Of a stretch of DNA of 12,647 nt, positions 1-8,519 are shown piece by piece. Each line of letters begins with the position of its first letter. The first letter of the stretch is position 1. The DNA is from a bacterium (GTDB lineage Bacteria > Auribacterota > JABMQX01): contig JABMQX010000174.1 of NCBI GenBank assembly GCA_013203085.1, positions 1-12,647 on the forward strand. Reading direction: 5' to 3'. The notes under the pieces were generated by a model. That model saw nothing but the letters and a program-made list of their open reading frames with translations. It ran no database searches and was not told the DNA's origin. The translations under genes were made by a program, and so were the position numbers.

Positions 1-34
1 TACCGGAGCTTCAGAGGAAAGGAAGAACAATCCT

Positions 35-1120
35 ATGGCAATTGTTTATTTCGCTTCGACCGAGGTGGAGAAGCTGAAAGCGTCGGCGACGCTCCCAGCG
101 AAGTTCGAAAGGATGCTTGACAAGTTTCCGCTCAAAAGCATTGTCGAGGGAAAAACCGTTGCCGTGAAGACGCATCTGGGATGGGAAATCGTTTACACGG
201 CGATTCATCCGCTTTTTGTTGGAATACTGGTGAAGAAACTGAAGGAAGCTGGCGGCAAGGTGTTCGTGACCGATTCTACTGAGCATGTGCTCGACGCCAA
301 AAGGAGAGGCTATACCGAAGAGACGATCGGGGCGCCGATTATCTCTGTGGGCGGCTTCGGCGATAAGTATTCGTACAGAAAAAAAGTCAACTTCGCAACG
401 TTGAAGGAGATTCACGTCGCGGGCGAAATTCACGACGCCGACGTGATGATAGACCTTTCTCGTGTGAAAGCACACGGGCACTGCGCCTACGGTGGGGCGT
501 GCAAGAACATCGCTATGGGATGTGTTACCGGCAAGACGAGAACGGACATTCACTCCATAGGATGGGGGCTCGAATGGGACGAAGAGCTGTGCACCCATTG
601 TGGATTGTGCATCGAAGCCTGCCGCTACGGCGCCAACAAGTTCGACAAGAACAACCGATATTTCATTGAATATCACGACTGCGTATTCTGTCAGCACTGC
701 GTGAACGCGTGCCCGCAGGAAGCAATCAAGATGGATATGAGCGGTTACGTGGATTTTCAGGAGGCGATGGCGCTGTCCACCGAAGTCGTGCTGAGGACCT
801 TCAAGCCGGGGAGCGTGCTGTACATAAATTTCCTGACGGATATCTCCTATATTTGCGACTGCTGGGGCTTCTCGTTTCCTGCCCTTGTGCCGGATGTGGG
901 GATAATGATGTCCGACGACATCGTGGCCATCGAGACCGCCTCCTTGAAGGCGATCAAGACGAGCAACTTCATCGAGGGGACTCTTCCCAAAGGAAGAAAT
1001 CTCTTTAAGGGAAAGCATCTGTTTGAGAAAATCCATCGGAAAGACCCGTACATTCAGGTCAACGCCCTCGAACGAAGGGGCCTCGGAAGCAAAAAGTACC
1101 GTCTGGTGGAGGTGAAGTGA
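35..1120 (+). CDS. DUF362 domain protein with two 4Fe-4S clusters
   Basis: 361 residues. The N-terminal and C-terminal parts match the DUF362 family (early VAVKTHLGW and later VKAHGHCAYGGACKNIAMGC segments). Embedded at about residues 186-226 is a bacterial-type ferredoxin module with two complete CxxCxxCxxxC motifs (C186, C189, C192, C196 and C216, C219, C222, C226), enough for two [4Fe-4S] clusters. No signal peptide or membrane segment is visible, so it is expected to be cytoplasmic. The chosen ATG follows a purine-rich ribosome site (AGGAAAGGAAG) by about 9 nt. The gene runs in the same direction as the activase gene 92 nt downstream, so co-transcription is plausible. DUF362 proteins have no settled enzymatic role. 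A role as electron carrier or reductase for the neighbouring activase is inference. Family assignment is firm; function is not. Confidence 0.9.
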   Translation: MAIVYFASTEVEKLKASATLPAKFERMLDKFPLKSIVEGKTVAVKTHLGWEIVYTAIHPLFVGILVKKLKEAGGKVFVTDSTEHVLDAKRRGYTEETIGAPIISVGGFGDKYSYRKKVNFATLKEIHVAGEIHDADVMIDLSRVKAHGHCAYGGACKNIAMGCVTGKTRTDIHSIGWGLEWDEELCTHCGLCIEACRYGANKFDKNNRYFIEYHDCVFCQHCVNACPQEAIKMDMSGYVDFQEAMALSTEVVLRTFKPGSVLYINFLTDISYICDCWGFSFPALVPDVGIMMSDDIVAIETASLKAIKTSNFIEGTLPKGRNLFKGKHLFEKIHRKDPYIQVNALERRGLGSKKYRLVEVK

Positions 1121-1212
1121 GCGGAGACCGAGTGCTCTGCGCCCCGGCGCCTCTGGCTTAGTGAATTCCACGAGTTGGAAACGGAAAGAGGCGACGGCGC
1201 GGAAGGAGAGCG

Positions 1213-4200
1213 ATGAGATATATCGGCGTTTGTTTGGGAGCTTCAACGGTTAAGGTCGTGGAGATTTCGCACGATGGGGGCAAGGCGAAGGTCTTGTCGG
1301 CGACCGTGAAATCTCACGAGGGGAACCCGAGGGGAATCCTTGCCGATTTGCTGAGGGAAATCGGCGTCGCCCGAGGAGATAAGCTGGTTGTGACGGGGCG
1401 AAAATTTCGCAACTTTGTGAATCTTCCGTCAATCCCGGAACCGGAGGCGGTGGAACGGGCTTTCGAATTCGTGGCGTCGCCGGGAAAGCAGTGCGATGCT
1501 ATCGTCAGCGCAGGTGGGGAGACGTTTATGGTCTATGCCCTCGACGAGGATGGGAAAATCATGGACGTCCACACCGGGAACAAATGCGCCTCCGGCACTG
1601 GCGAGTTTTTCCTCCAGCAGATACGGCGGATGAACCTTTCCCTGGCGGAGGCTGTGCGCCTCGGGACGACAGCCACTCCACGGAAAGTCACCGGAAGATG
1701 CTCAGTCTTCTGCAAAAGCGACTGCACCCATGCCCTCAATGTCGGCGAGCCGAAGGGGAACGTCACCGCCGGGCTGTGCCAGATGATGTCCAGGAAGATT
1801 CTGGAACTCCTCGCACAGGTCCAACACAATCGGATTCTTCTGGTCGGTGGAGTGGCTCAAAACCGGGTCATAACGCATTTTCTCAGGGAAGAAATCCCCC
1901 ACGTGGAGGTGCCCGAATGCGCACCGTATTTTGAGGCCCTGGGAGCGGCGCTCTGGGCGAAGGAGAAAGGGGGGAATGGCTTCCCCGGTTACGACCATCT
2001 TTTTGCCGGGAAGGGGTCTTCTTTCACTTTTCTCCCCCCCCTCAGGGAATTCGTTGACCGGGTGTCCTTCAAGCAAATGGAACGCGGCGAGGCGAACGGT
2101 GGCGACAGATGCATCATCGGCCTCGACGTGGGCTCCACAACCACCAAGGCGATTGTTCTGAGAGTGGCGGATGACGCGATTCTTGGTTCCGTCTATCTCA
2201 GGACGAATGGCAACCCCGTGGCTGCATCCCGCGAATGTTACGCGGAACTTGCCCGCCAGATAACCGAGAAAATCGAGCTTGTGGGATTGGGAGTGACGGG
2301 GTCGGGTCGGCAGATTGCCGGTCTGCACGCTCTCACCGAAGGAATTATCAACGAAATCATCGCCCACGCGACGGCGGCGGTCTATTTCGATGAAGAGGTG
2401 GATACAATCTTCGAGATCGGTGGGCAGGACGCCAAATACACATATCTCGTCAACGGCGTCCCCTGCGACTATGCCATGAACGAGGCGTGCTCAGCGGGCA
2501 CCGGCTCGTTTCTGGAGGAAGCCGCGAAGGAAACCCTCGGCATCGAGGTAGAAAAGATCGCCGAAATTGCGATGCTGGGGGAGAACCCGCCGAACTTCAA
2601 CGACCAATGCGCCGCCTTCATCAATAGCGACATAAAGACCGCAGCACAGGAGGGGATCAAACGGGAGGATGTCGTCGCGGGATTGGTTTATTCCATCTGC
2701 GTGAATTATAGCAACCGCGTCAAGGGAAACCGCCCCGTGGGCAAAAAGCTCTTCATGCAGGGGGGCGTCTGTTACAACCGAGCGGTTCCTGTCGCGATGG
2801 CGGCTTTCACCGACAAGGAGGTGGTCGTTCCGCCGGAGCCGGGCTTGATGGGCGCCTTCGGAGTGGCCTTAGAAATCAAAAGGAGAATGAGACTCGGGCT
2901 TCTCTCGGAGCAGCGATTTGACCTACGGGAGCTCGCCGCGAGGGACGTGCGGTACGGTCGGCAATTCGAATGCCGGGGAGGGAAGGAGAAGTGTGACCGA
3001 AGATGCCGGATCATTACCGTTGAGATCGCCGGAAAGAAGTATCCTTTTGGAGGGGCTTGTAATCGCTATTACAACACCCGCCACCACCTCGACATTGATG
3101 CGGCCAAACTGGACCTTGTTACGAAGAGGCAGAGGCTGGTATTTGAACGATACGGCGCTCGGGGAAATGAAGCTGCTTCGGCGGCGAAGAGCATCGGGAT
3201 AAGCAAGTCGTTTCTGACCAACACATTTTTCCCGCTTTATTCAAACTTCTTCTCCGCGCTGGGGATGAGGGTCGTTCTGGCGACGCGGGTCTCGCCGGAG
3301 GGGATTGACCGCAAAAGGTCTGCCTTCTGCTATCCGGCGGATATATCGCACGGGCTGTTTCAAGACCTCCTCGACAAGGGGGTGGACTACATTTTTCTGC
3401 CCCATGTGCTGGGACTGGAGGTGAAAAATGCCGAGGGGCATCGAACGAACTGCGTATTCGTTCAGGGGGAGCCGTACTATCTGCGTTCCGCTTTTCGGAG
3501 GGTCTTGGGCAAAACGAGGATCCTGTCTCCAGTGCTGAGTTTTGAGGATGGGGTGGAAGACGCGGAAGGGGATTTCGTCCGTGTGGGAAAAGAACTTGGC
3601 TTCAGCCCACAACAGGCGGCGGAAGCTTATAGAACAGCGTGCAAAAAGCAGCGTGCTTTTATGGACGATGCGAAGCGACTGGGTGAAGATCTGTTGCGGG
3701 ACATCGAGAGCGAGCCGTCTGGCTTTGCGGTAGTCCTTTTCGGCCGGCCTTACAATGCCTTTGCGGGCGAGGCGAACATGGGAATCCCACGAAAATTCGC
3801 CTCGAGGGGGATTCCGGTAGTGCCCTTCGATTTCCTTCCGTACGAGGGGGAAGAATGTGACAAAGAGATGTTCTGGGCGCGGGGCAAAATGATTTTGAAG
3901 GGGGCAAGCTTCGTCAAGAAGCACCCCCAGCTCTTCGCGGCTTTCGTGAGCAACTTCAGTTGCGGTCCGGACTCTTTCATCATCACTTATTTCAGGGACA
4001 TTATGGGGATCAAGCCGTCGGTCGTGCTGGAGCTGGACGACCACACCGCCGACGCGGGTCTCGACACCAGAGTTGACGCTTTTCTTGACGTGGTCAGGAG
4101 ATTTCGGGAGCTTGAGAAAGAGAAAAGGGTTGTGGAGAAAGTGGAGCCCTTCGAGCCTGCGGTGGTCTTTTCCGATGTGAACAACGGCTTCGCTGTTCGC

Positions 4201-5514
4201 CGGAAAGGGAGGGTGTATCCCCTTCAGCACCCCGATGTCCGTCTCCTTTTTCCGTCCATGGGGGACCTGGGCACGGAGGCAATCTCGGCGGTGATGAACT
4301 CTCTGAATGTGAGGGCGCTTCCTCTGCCGGAGCCGGATGAGTCGGTGTTGAAAATCGGTAGAGCCAACACGAACTGTAAGGAGTGTCTTCCCCTTCAGTT
4401 GACCACGGGCAGCCTGTTGAAGTACCTCGAGGAGGAGAAAAAACCGGAGGAAGTGGTCGTCTATTTCATGCCCACTTCGGCCGGCCCTTGCCGATTCGGA
4501 CAATACAGCGTTTTCCTGAGAAACCTGATCCGGAAAGAGAAAATTGATGATGTCGCACTCCTATCCCTCACAAACGAGAACAGTTATGAGGGGTTCGGAC
4601 GGCGCTTTACCCGATTGGCCTGGAAGGCTGTCGTCATCGCTGATGTGATGGACGATATCAGGTCGGCGCTTAAGGCTCTCGCCGTGGACAAGGAGAAGGC
4701 GTTGAAGACGTTCGAGGAACTCTGGCAAAAGATGCTCGCCGTCTTGCGAAGAGGAAGAACGGCAGGAATCCATGAAGCTTTGAGACTGACGGCGGCGTCC
4801 CTTTCCCGAATCCCCTTGAAGTGCGCTCTCGACGAAGCGAAGCACGTGGCGATCGTGGGCGAGGTTTACGTAAGGCGGGATCGCCTTTCCCGGCGAGGGC
4901 TTACGGACTGGCTGGCGGAAAAAGGCTTTGTGGCGAGAATTGCCCCGATCAACGAGTGGCTCTGGTACGTGGATCATTTGATCAAGAGGAAACTCTGGGG
5001 CGCTGACCTCACCGGGCTCGACAGGATCGGGTTGGCGATTCGGCGGTTCTTCCAGGATCGTTACGAGCGGCAGATCAAGAGAGTCTTGAGCAGATCGAAT
5101 CTCTATCATTTCGAGATGACCGAGGTCGGTCGGACCTTCGCCTTTGCGAGGCGATTGATCAGTCCTCAGCTCAGAGGGGAGACTATTCTGACGGTGGGGT
5201 TGGCGTTGCGGGAAATTCTCGACACGGCTTGCGGCGTGATAGCAATCGGGCCGTTCGGGTGCATGCCATCGCGGGTGGCCGAAGCTGTACTCACCGAGGT
5301 GATGACGGTCGAGGGCAAACGCATGGCCATGCCGGATGGGGACAAAGCCTCGATCATTGATGGAAAGGGACCGCTCCCCTTTCTTTCCATCGAGACGGAC
5401 GGCAACGCCTTTCCTCAACTCATCGAAGCCAGGCTCGAGGCGTTCTGTCTGCAATCTGCTCGCACCCACCAGAAGATGATCGCCGCGAAAGCCGCCCGCC
5501 TCCATCGTCGCTGA
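1213..5514 (+). CDS. Acyl-CoA dehydratase activase-related fusion protein (BadF/HgdC x2, DUF2229, HgdB-like)
   Basis: 1433 residues, the usual size of the giant activase-related proteins. Domains in order: a first BadF/BadG/HgdC ATPase (about 1-250; GASTVKVVEI phosphate loop, KCASGTGEF with C125, RCSVF with C163, GGVAQN); a second ATPase (about 300-560; GLDVGSTTTKA, EIGGQDAKY, EACSAGTGSF with C426, QCAAF with C466, MQGGVCYN); a cysteine-rich linker (C587, C594, C598, C616); DUF2229 (about 665-960; C706, GRPYN, SNFSCGPDSF); and a C-terminal HgdB-like part with NCKECLP (C1055, C1058), GPCRFG (C1093) and GPFGCMP (C1350). In HgdC the two equivalent cysteines per subunit hold a [4Fe-4S] cluster between two subunits. 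Here the two copies could form that dimer within one chain. The family couples ATP hydrolysis to low-potential electron transfer. The start ATG has AAGGAG 4 nt upstream. No separate dehydratase subunit genes are in the window. Family certain; substrate unknown. Confidence 0.95.
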   Translation: MRYIGVCLGASTVKVVEISHDGGKAKVLSATVKSHEGNPRGILADLLREIGVARGDKLVVTGRKFRNFVNLPSIPEPEAVERAFEFVASPGKQCDAIVSAGGETFMVYALDEDGKIMDVHTGNKCASGTGEFFLQQIRRMNLSLAEAVRLGTTATPRKVTGRCSVFCKSDCTHALNVGEPKGNVTAGLCQMMSRKILELLAQVQHNRILLVGGVAQNRVITHFLREEIPHVEVPECAPYFEALGAALWAKEKGGNGFPGYDHLFAGKGSSFTFLPPLREFVDRVSFKQMERGEANGGDRCIIGLDVGSTTTKAIVLRVADDAILGSVYLRTNGNPVAASRECYAELARQITEKIELVGLGVTGSGRQIAGLHALTEGIINEIIAHATAAVYFDEEVDTIFEIGGQDAKYTYLVNGVPCDYAMNEACSAGTGSFLEEAAKETLGIEVEKIAEIAMLGENPPNFNDQCAAFINSDIKTAAQEGIKREDVVAGLVYSICVNYSNRVKGNRPVGKKLFMQGGVCYNRAVPVAMAAFTDKEVVVPPEPGLMGAFGVALEIKRRMRLGLLSEQRFDLRELAARDVRYGRQFECRGGKEKCDRRCRIITVEIAGKKYPFGGACNRYYNTRHHLDIDAAKLDLVTKRQRLVFERYGARGNEAASAAKSIGISKSFLTNTFFPLYSNFFSALGMRVVLATRVSPEGIDRKRSAFCYPADISHGLFQDLLDKGVDYIFLPHVLGLEVKNAEGHRTNCVFVQGEPYYLRSAFRRVLGKTRILSPVLSFEDGVEDAEGDFVRVGKELGFSPQQAAEAYRTACKKQRAFMDDAKRLGEDLLRDIESEPSGFAVVLFGRPYNAFAGEANMGIPRKFASRGIPVVPFDFLPYEGEECDKEMFWARGKMILKGASFVKKHPQLFAAFVSNFSCGPDSFIITYFRDIMGIKPSVVLELDDHTADAGLDTRVDAFLDVVRRFRELEKEKRVVEKVEPFEPAVVFSDVNNGFAVRRKGRVYPLQHPDVRLLFPSMGDLGTEAISAVMNSLNVRALPLPEPDESVLKIGRANTNCKECLPLQLTTGSLLKYLEEEKKPEEVVVYFMPTSAGPCRFGQYSVFLRNLIRKEKIDDVALLSLTNENSYEGFGRRFTRLAWKAVVIADVMDDIRSALKALAVDKEKALKTFEELWQKMLAVLRRGRTAGIHEALRLTAASLSRIPLKCALDEAKHVAIVGEVYVRRDRLSRRGLTDWLAEKGFVARIAPINEWLWYVDHLIKRKLWGADLTGLDRIGLAIRRFFQDRYERQIKRVLSRSNLYHFEMTEVGRTFAFARRLISPQLRGETILTVGLALREILDTACGVIAIGPFGCMPSRVAEAVLTEVMTVEGKRMAMPDGDKASIIDGKGPLPFLSIETDGNAFPQLIEARLEAFCLQSARTHQKMIAAKAARLHRR

Positions 5515-5583
5515 AGAAGCGACACATCTCTCAAGCCAAGAGGAGGGGCGCCCGCGATAGCTTTGCCGGCGACTGCTGCGGAG

Positions 5584-8160
5584 TCATTCGGGAGCGGGGC
5601 ATTCGATTGCGGCGAGGAGTTCGTGAAGGCACTGGGGCTCAATTGAGTATTTCAGGACTCCCACAGAGCTTTTCGCGTCAACGTAAACCCTGAGGCTGAG
5701 TTTGGTATACCGCTGAAGGAAGAAGGGAACGCGTATCCGGGCAAATTTCTTGCCCTTGCGGACGTGGTATGAAGCGAGGTGGTAGATAGCGATGGACTTT
5801 TCTGTTTGCATGTCCTGGATATCAAGGATGATTGAATCATCCGGATTCCATCCGTCAGCGGAGACCCAGAAGGAGGCGAAATAGCCCCCCGGATGGATTT
5901 TGAGGGGGTGGGTGTAAGAAAGATAGCCCGGTTCGTGCTTATCCGGATCGTAGGCGAGGAATTCCCGGTTGACGGATTCGCCGCTTTTTATTTGGCCTGT
6001 CCTCGATTTCTGCTCCACGGCGGGCAGCTCAAGGGTCAATTCTTTTCTCGCTGTTTCCGGAGGGATTTGCCCCCACCGCGCGACATGCAATCTCGCCGCG
6101 CGAGACGCGCGGTTGATACCTATTAGGGTCGAGTAGTGCTCCAGGGCGCCGGTGAACGAGAACTGGTATGGGTGGCAATTGAGGCCGCGGCGGACTGCTG
6201 TCGTGAAAAGAGGGAGAGCAAGGATCGCCGTTATGGTCAGATTGAAGGAGTGATGCCAAAGCATCTTCTTTTTCCTCGCCCATTGCAGAAGGCAGACGAC
6301 GCCTGCCACCCACGCGGTGAACACGAGAATTCCAAAAGGGTCTTCAATGCGACACACCGTGCGATAAGTCCCGGCATAAGGGTAGAACAGGGAGATGAGC
6401 TGGGTGGCGGGGCAATGCCAGCGTGCACTTTCCGCCCCACGATAGAAATGGTCGGTGTTGATGAGCATTCGGAGTGTTATCCAGGCGGAGAAGGCGGCGA
6501 GCACCGCGAAGAAAGTCCTCAGCAGTTTGTCCCGGCGCACCGACAAAACCCGGGCAAACGGGAACAACAGCAGCGGCAGAACCGAAATCAGGAAGCGCGA
6601 TGGAAAACATGCTCCGCCGTACCATCCCGTTCGACTGAGAGCCGGAATGTAAGCAACGAGGAAAACCCAGAACCACAGCTTTCGCCAGAACTTCAGCTTC
6701 CTCGAGAACAATCCGAAAAGGACGCACAACAACGGTATGAGGTACGCTGGCGAACAGACGAGCAGTCCCTTGTAGCGATCCATGATTGCGCCGACAATGC
6801 CTGTCCAGCAGGAAAAAAGCTCCTTCGGCTGGTGGTAATAGCCGCCCGTCCAGGCCTGGGGGTCCAGCTTCTCAAACCCGGTGGCGCCCGGCGCCTGACC
6901 CCAAGAATACCCGTACCAATGCTGATTCAACACGATGAGCAAAACGACGCTCATGAGAAGGGGAGGTAGAAAGAATATCAGGCGCTTCCTTCTCCCCCGG
7001 AGAAACAGCCATACACATCCCCAGGCCGATAGCAGGAGCGTCGGCATCGCAAGGCGGGGAATGTGAAGCCACGGCAGAAAACCTATCAGACACCCCACCG
7101 CGAGCCATCCGGAGCGAGTCAATGACTCGGGCTTCATCATCATCCAGACTACGAGGAGAATCACAAAGCCCCCTGTTAGCTCCGGATACGCTCGGCAAGC
7201 ATAGAGGATGATAGGCGTCGTAAAACAGAAAACAGCCCAGGCGCCTATCGCGAATTCCGCACGCCGGAGAACTCTGAATGCTATCCAGAAAACGCTCACA
7301 GCGAAAAGAGATGCTATTATCGCCAGTACGGCGACTGCGCCTTTCATCTTGGCGAGAGCCCAGCCCGGCGCAAGCAGTACAGCAAGACCAATGGAGTGGT
7401 AGGAATAAGCTTTGCCCGGGGGAGATTTTGGCGACAGATGCTTCGCACGGTAGTATATCTTGTTGTGGTCGTAATCGGGCAGTTGATTGACGAGGTCCCG
7501 GTCAAAATCCTCCGCGAGACTCTGTGCCTGAATCAAGTAGTGCGCCTCGTCCCCGGCGGTGTACCCATACACCATATTGCATCGTTTCATGAAAACGCCG
7601 TAGGCCAGCAGGCTGACAAGAAAGACAGCCAAACTCCATCGCCATTTGTGCGAGGCGATGGATCGGTGGAGATTCTGCGAGACCGCTGGCGATAGGAGCC
7701 TTGTCTCTATCACGAGAAGGAGCATTGCCGATGAGAAAACCACCACTGGCAGAATCAGCTTGTTCACCAGCGGAAGAACCGGGAGTACCCCCACGGCTCC
7801 CGGTATAAGCTGAACAGGAGCGATCAGGAGAAAGTAGAGCGGAGAAAGAACGCGTCGAAAGGAACGGATGCTTTCGCCGCCTTGTGGGTCCTCTGTTTTG
7901 CGATACAGCGAAACGAAAGCCAGCAGAAGGGCCGAAATACCTGCGGTTGACAGCGCCGCCAGAACCAACAATCGCCGGAATGGAAGGAGCCGCCAGAAAA
8001 ACAGCCAGTTCTCATTATCCGGATGCAGAAAGCCGAAAGGAGCCCCCGCGACCCATAGGTACAGCCCGACAATCACGCCGAACTTGAGCGGCTCAATAAG
8101 CAAGAGCCGCCAGTTCCCGCCCGTTGGTCGCGGAGATTGTTCCGTCGAAACTGTCGCCAT
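5584..8160 (-). CDS. GT-C type integral membrane glycosyltransferase with C-terminal soluble domain
   Basis: 858 residues, mostly hydrophobic, with roughly a dozen or more membrane segments between residues 20 and 660. After the segment ending near 190 comes GDEAHYLIQAQSL (D204, E205), the acidic motif at the first large loop typical of GT-C enzymes that use polyprenyl-phosphate sugars (PMT/ArnT-like and related uncharacterised families). A later RTGWYGGACFPSRFLISVLPLL stretch (about 510-531) also matches the pattern of these families. Residues about 690-858 are soluble, rich in alternating beta pattern, and resemble an extracytoplasmic beta-sandwich. The start ATG is forced, because an in-frame TGA lies 3 nt upstream. 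No good ribosome site precedes it, so translation may be weak. It converges with the activase gene (69 nt gap, no clear terminator) and diverges from the exosortase gene. A role in polysaccharide or glycoprotein synthesis is inferred from fold and neighbours. Donor and acceptor are unknown. Confidence 0.8.
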   Translation of the reverse strand: MATVSTEQSPRPTGGNWRLLLIEPLKFGVIVGLYLWVAGAPFGFLHPDNENWLFFWRLLPFRRLLVLAALSTAGISALLLAFVSLYRKTEDPQGGESIRSFRRVLSPLYFLLIAPVQLIPGAVGVLPVLPLVNKLILPVVVFSSAMLLLVIETRLLSPAVSQNLHRSIASHKWRWSLAVFLVSLLAYGVFMKRCNMVYGYTAGDEAHYLIQAQSLAEDFDRDLVNQLPDYDHNKIYYRAKHLSPKSPPGKAYSYHSIGLAVLLAPGWALAKMKGAVAVLAIIASLFAVSVFWIAFRVLRRAEFAIGAWAVFCFTTPIILYACRAYPELTGGFVILLVVWMMMKPESLTRSGWLAVGCLIGFLPWLHIPRLAMPTLLLSAWGCVWLFLRGRRKRLIFFLPPLLMSVVLLIVLNQHWYGYSWGQAPGATGFEKLDPQAWTGGYYHQPKELFSCWTGIVGAIMDRYKGLLVCSPAYLIPLLCVLFGLFSRKLKFWRKLWFWVFLVAYIPALSRTGWYGGACFPSRFLISVLPLLLFPFARVLSVRRDKLLRTFFAVLAAFSAWITLRMLINTDHFYRGAESARWHCPATQLISLFYPYAGTYRTVCRIEDPFGILVFTAWVAGVVCLLQWARKKKMLWHHSFNLTITAILALPLFTTAVRRGLNCHPYQFSFTGALEHYSTLIGINRASRAARLHVARWGQIPPETARKELTLELPAVEQKSRTGQIKSGESVNREFLAYDPDKHEPGYLSYTHPLKIHPGGYFASFWVSADGWNPDDSIILDIQDMQTEKSIAIYHLASYHVRKGKKFARIRVPFFLQRYTKLSLRVYVDAKSSVGVLKYSIEPQCLHELLAAIECPAPE

Positions 8161-8285
8161 AAGTCAAACGTGCCCGATTGCCCGGTGAGAATCTCTGCTG
8201 CCTGTGCGGCGCTCCCTTGCGGGAGAAGAAAAGCCCGATCCCGAAAGTCCCGAGAGGCACAGAGAAGATCAATTCTTTTCGGCAA

Positions 8286-8314
8286 AGGATATGTCCTGCC
8301 TTGCGAAAAGGCAA
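8286..8314 (-). promoter_or_regulatory. Possible leftward promoter for the glycosyltransferase gene
   Basis: Read on the - strand: TTGCCT, 17 nt, TATCCT. Each box matches the sigma-70 consensus at 4 of 6 positions. The start point would be near 8279, leaving about 120 nt before the ATG at 8160. It sits within the CTTTTCG/CGAAAAG inverted repeat (8275-8310), which could be an operator. The match is modest and may be chance. Confidence 0.3.
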
Positions 8315-8341
8315 CGCAAAAACCTGGAGCGCGTTGGGATG

Positions 8342-8370
8342 TTGGCATTTTGCGGTCATCGCTGTATGAT
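8342..8370 (+). promoter_or_regulatory. Sigma-70-like promoter for the exosortase-epsI operon
   Basis: TTGGCA (8342-8347), exactly 17 nt, then TATGAT (8365-8370). Five of six bases match consensus in each box. The expected transcription start is near 8377, about 143 nt before the exosortase ATG at 8520. This start point makes an ATG at 8379 unsuitable as the gene start and supports the downstream one. Confidence 0.6.
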
Positions 8371-8376
8371 ATGGGC

Positions 8377-8519
8377 CGATGAGATGGTATGGTGCTCATG
8401 GGGGTGCGAAGAACCCCGCAGCCCATCAGAGTCACGGAAACGACAACTCGGCCGCCGCAATCGTTTCGGCGCCACAAGGCCGGCGAGCGGGAGGCTTCTT
8501 CGGCGAGGGATGCCGCAGA
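8377..8519 (+). promoter_or_regulatory. Structured 5' leader of the exosortase mRNA, no known riboswitch recognised
   Basis: The leader between the predicted transcription start and the exosortase ATG can form local hairpins: GGGGT/ACCCC (8401-8405 with 8413-8417, 7-nt loop) and CGCCG/CGGCG (8453-8457 with 8467-8471, 9-nt loop). I compared it by eye with cobalamin and c-di-GMP aptamer consensus motifs and found no match. It may be only an untranslated leader. A regulatory role is speculation. Confidence 0.3.
8505..8510 (+). promoter_or_regulatory. Ribosome binding site deciding the exosortase start
   Basis: GAGGGA lies 9 nt upstream of the ATG at 8520. The in-frame alternatives are worse: the ATG at 8379 has no Shine-Dalgarno sequence and lies at the predicted transcription start, and the ATG at 8568 has GAGG only 1 nt away. 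Confidence 0.6.

Larger units (their letters stand above)
8161..8519. other. Divergent intergenic control region
   Basis: This 359-nt stretch separates the leftward glycosyltransferase gene from the rightward exosortase gene. It contains a strong rightward promoter candidate, a weaker leftward candidate inside an imperfect inverted repeat (CTTTTCG at 8275-8281 and CGAAAAG at 8304-8310), a small CTCCC/GGGAG hairpin (8212-8225) and the exosortase leader. Short open frames here have no ribosome site and no recognisable product. Confidence 0.6.

Noticed and set aside
18..30. AAAGGAAGAACAA shared between 18-30 and 12522-12534
   Set aside because: A purine-rich 13-mer containing a ribosome-site-like sequence is likely to recur by chance or function, and no flanking similarity exists.
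11..1246. Long - strand open frame of 411 codons opposite the DUF362 gene
   Set aside because: It lies wholly over a well-identified + strand gene, shows no family motifs and is an antisense shadow of codon bias.
3241..4503. Long - strand open frame of 420 codons inside the activase gene
   Set aside because: It is antisense to conserved activase domains, and its translation is rich in Arg and His with no recognisable motif.
5507..5523. GTCGCT/AGCGAC hairpin at the activase stop codon as a terminator
   Set aside because: The stem is only 6 bp, overlaps the stop codon and has no T-run on either strand.
6136..6969. + strand open frame of 277 codons opposite the glycosyltransferase gene
   Set aside because: Its translation is highly charged and low-complexity, while the opposite strand encodes clear membrane segments and GT-C motifs.
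8379..8519. 47-residue N-terminal extension of the exosortase
   Set aside because: The ATG at 8379 has no ribosome site, coincides with the predicted transcription start, and the extension is polar low-complexity sequence.
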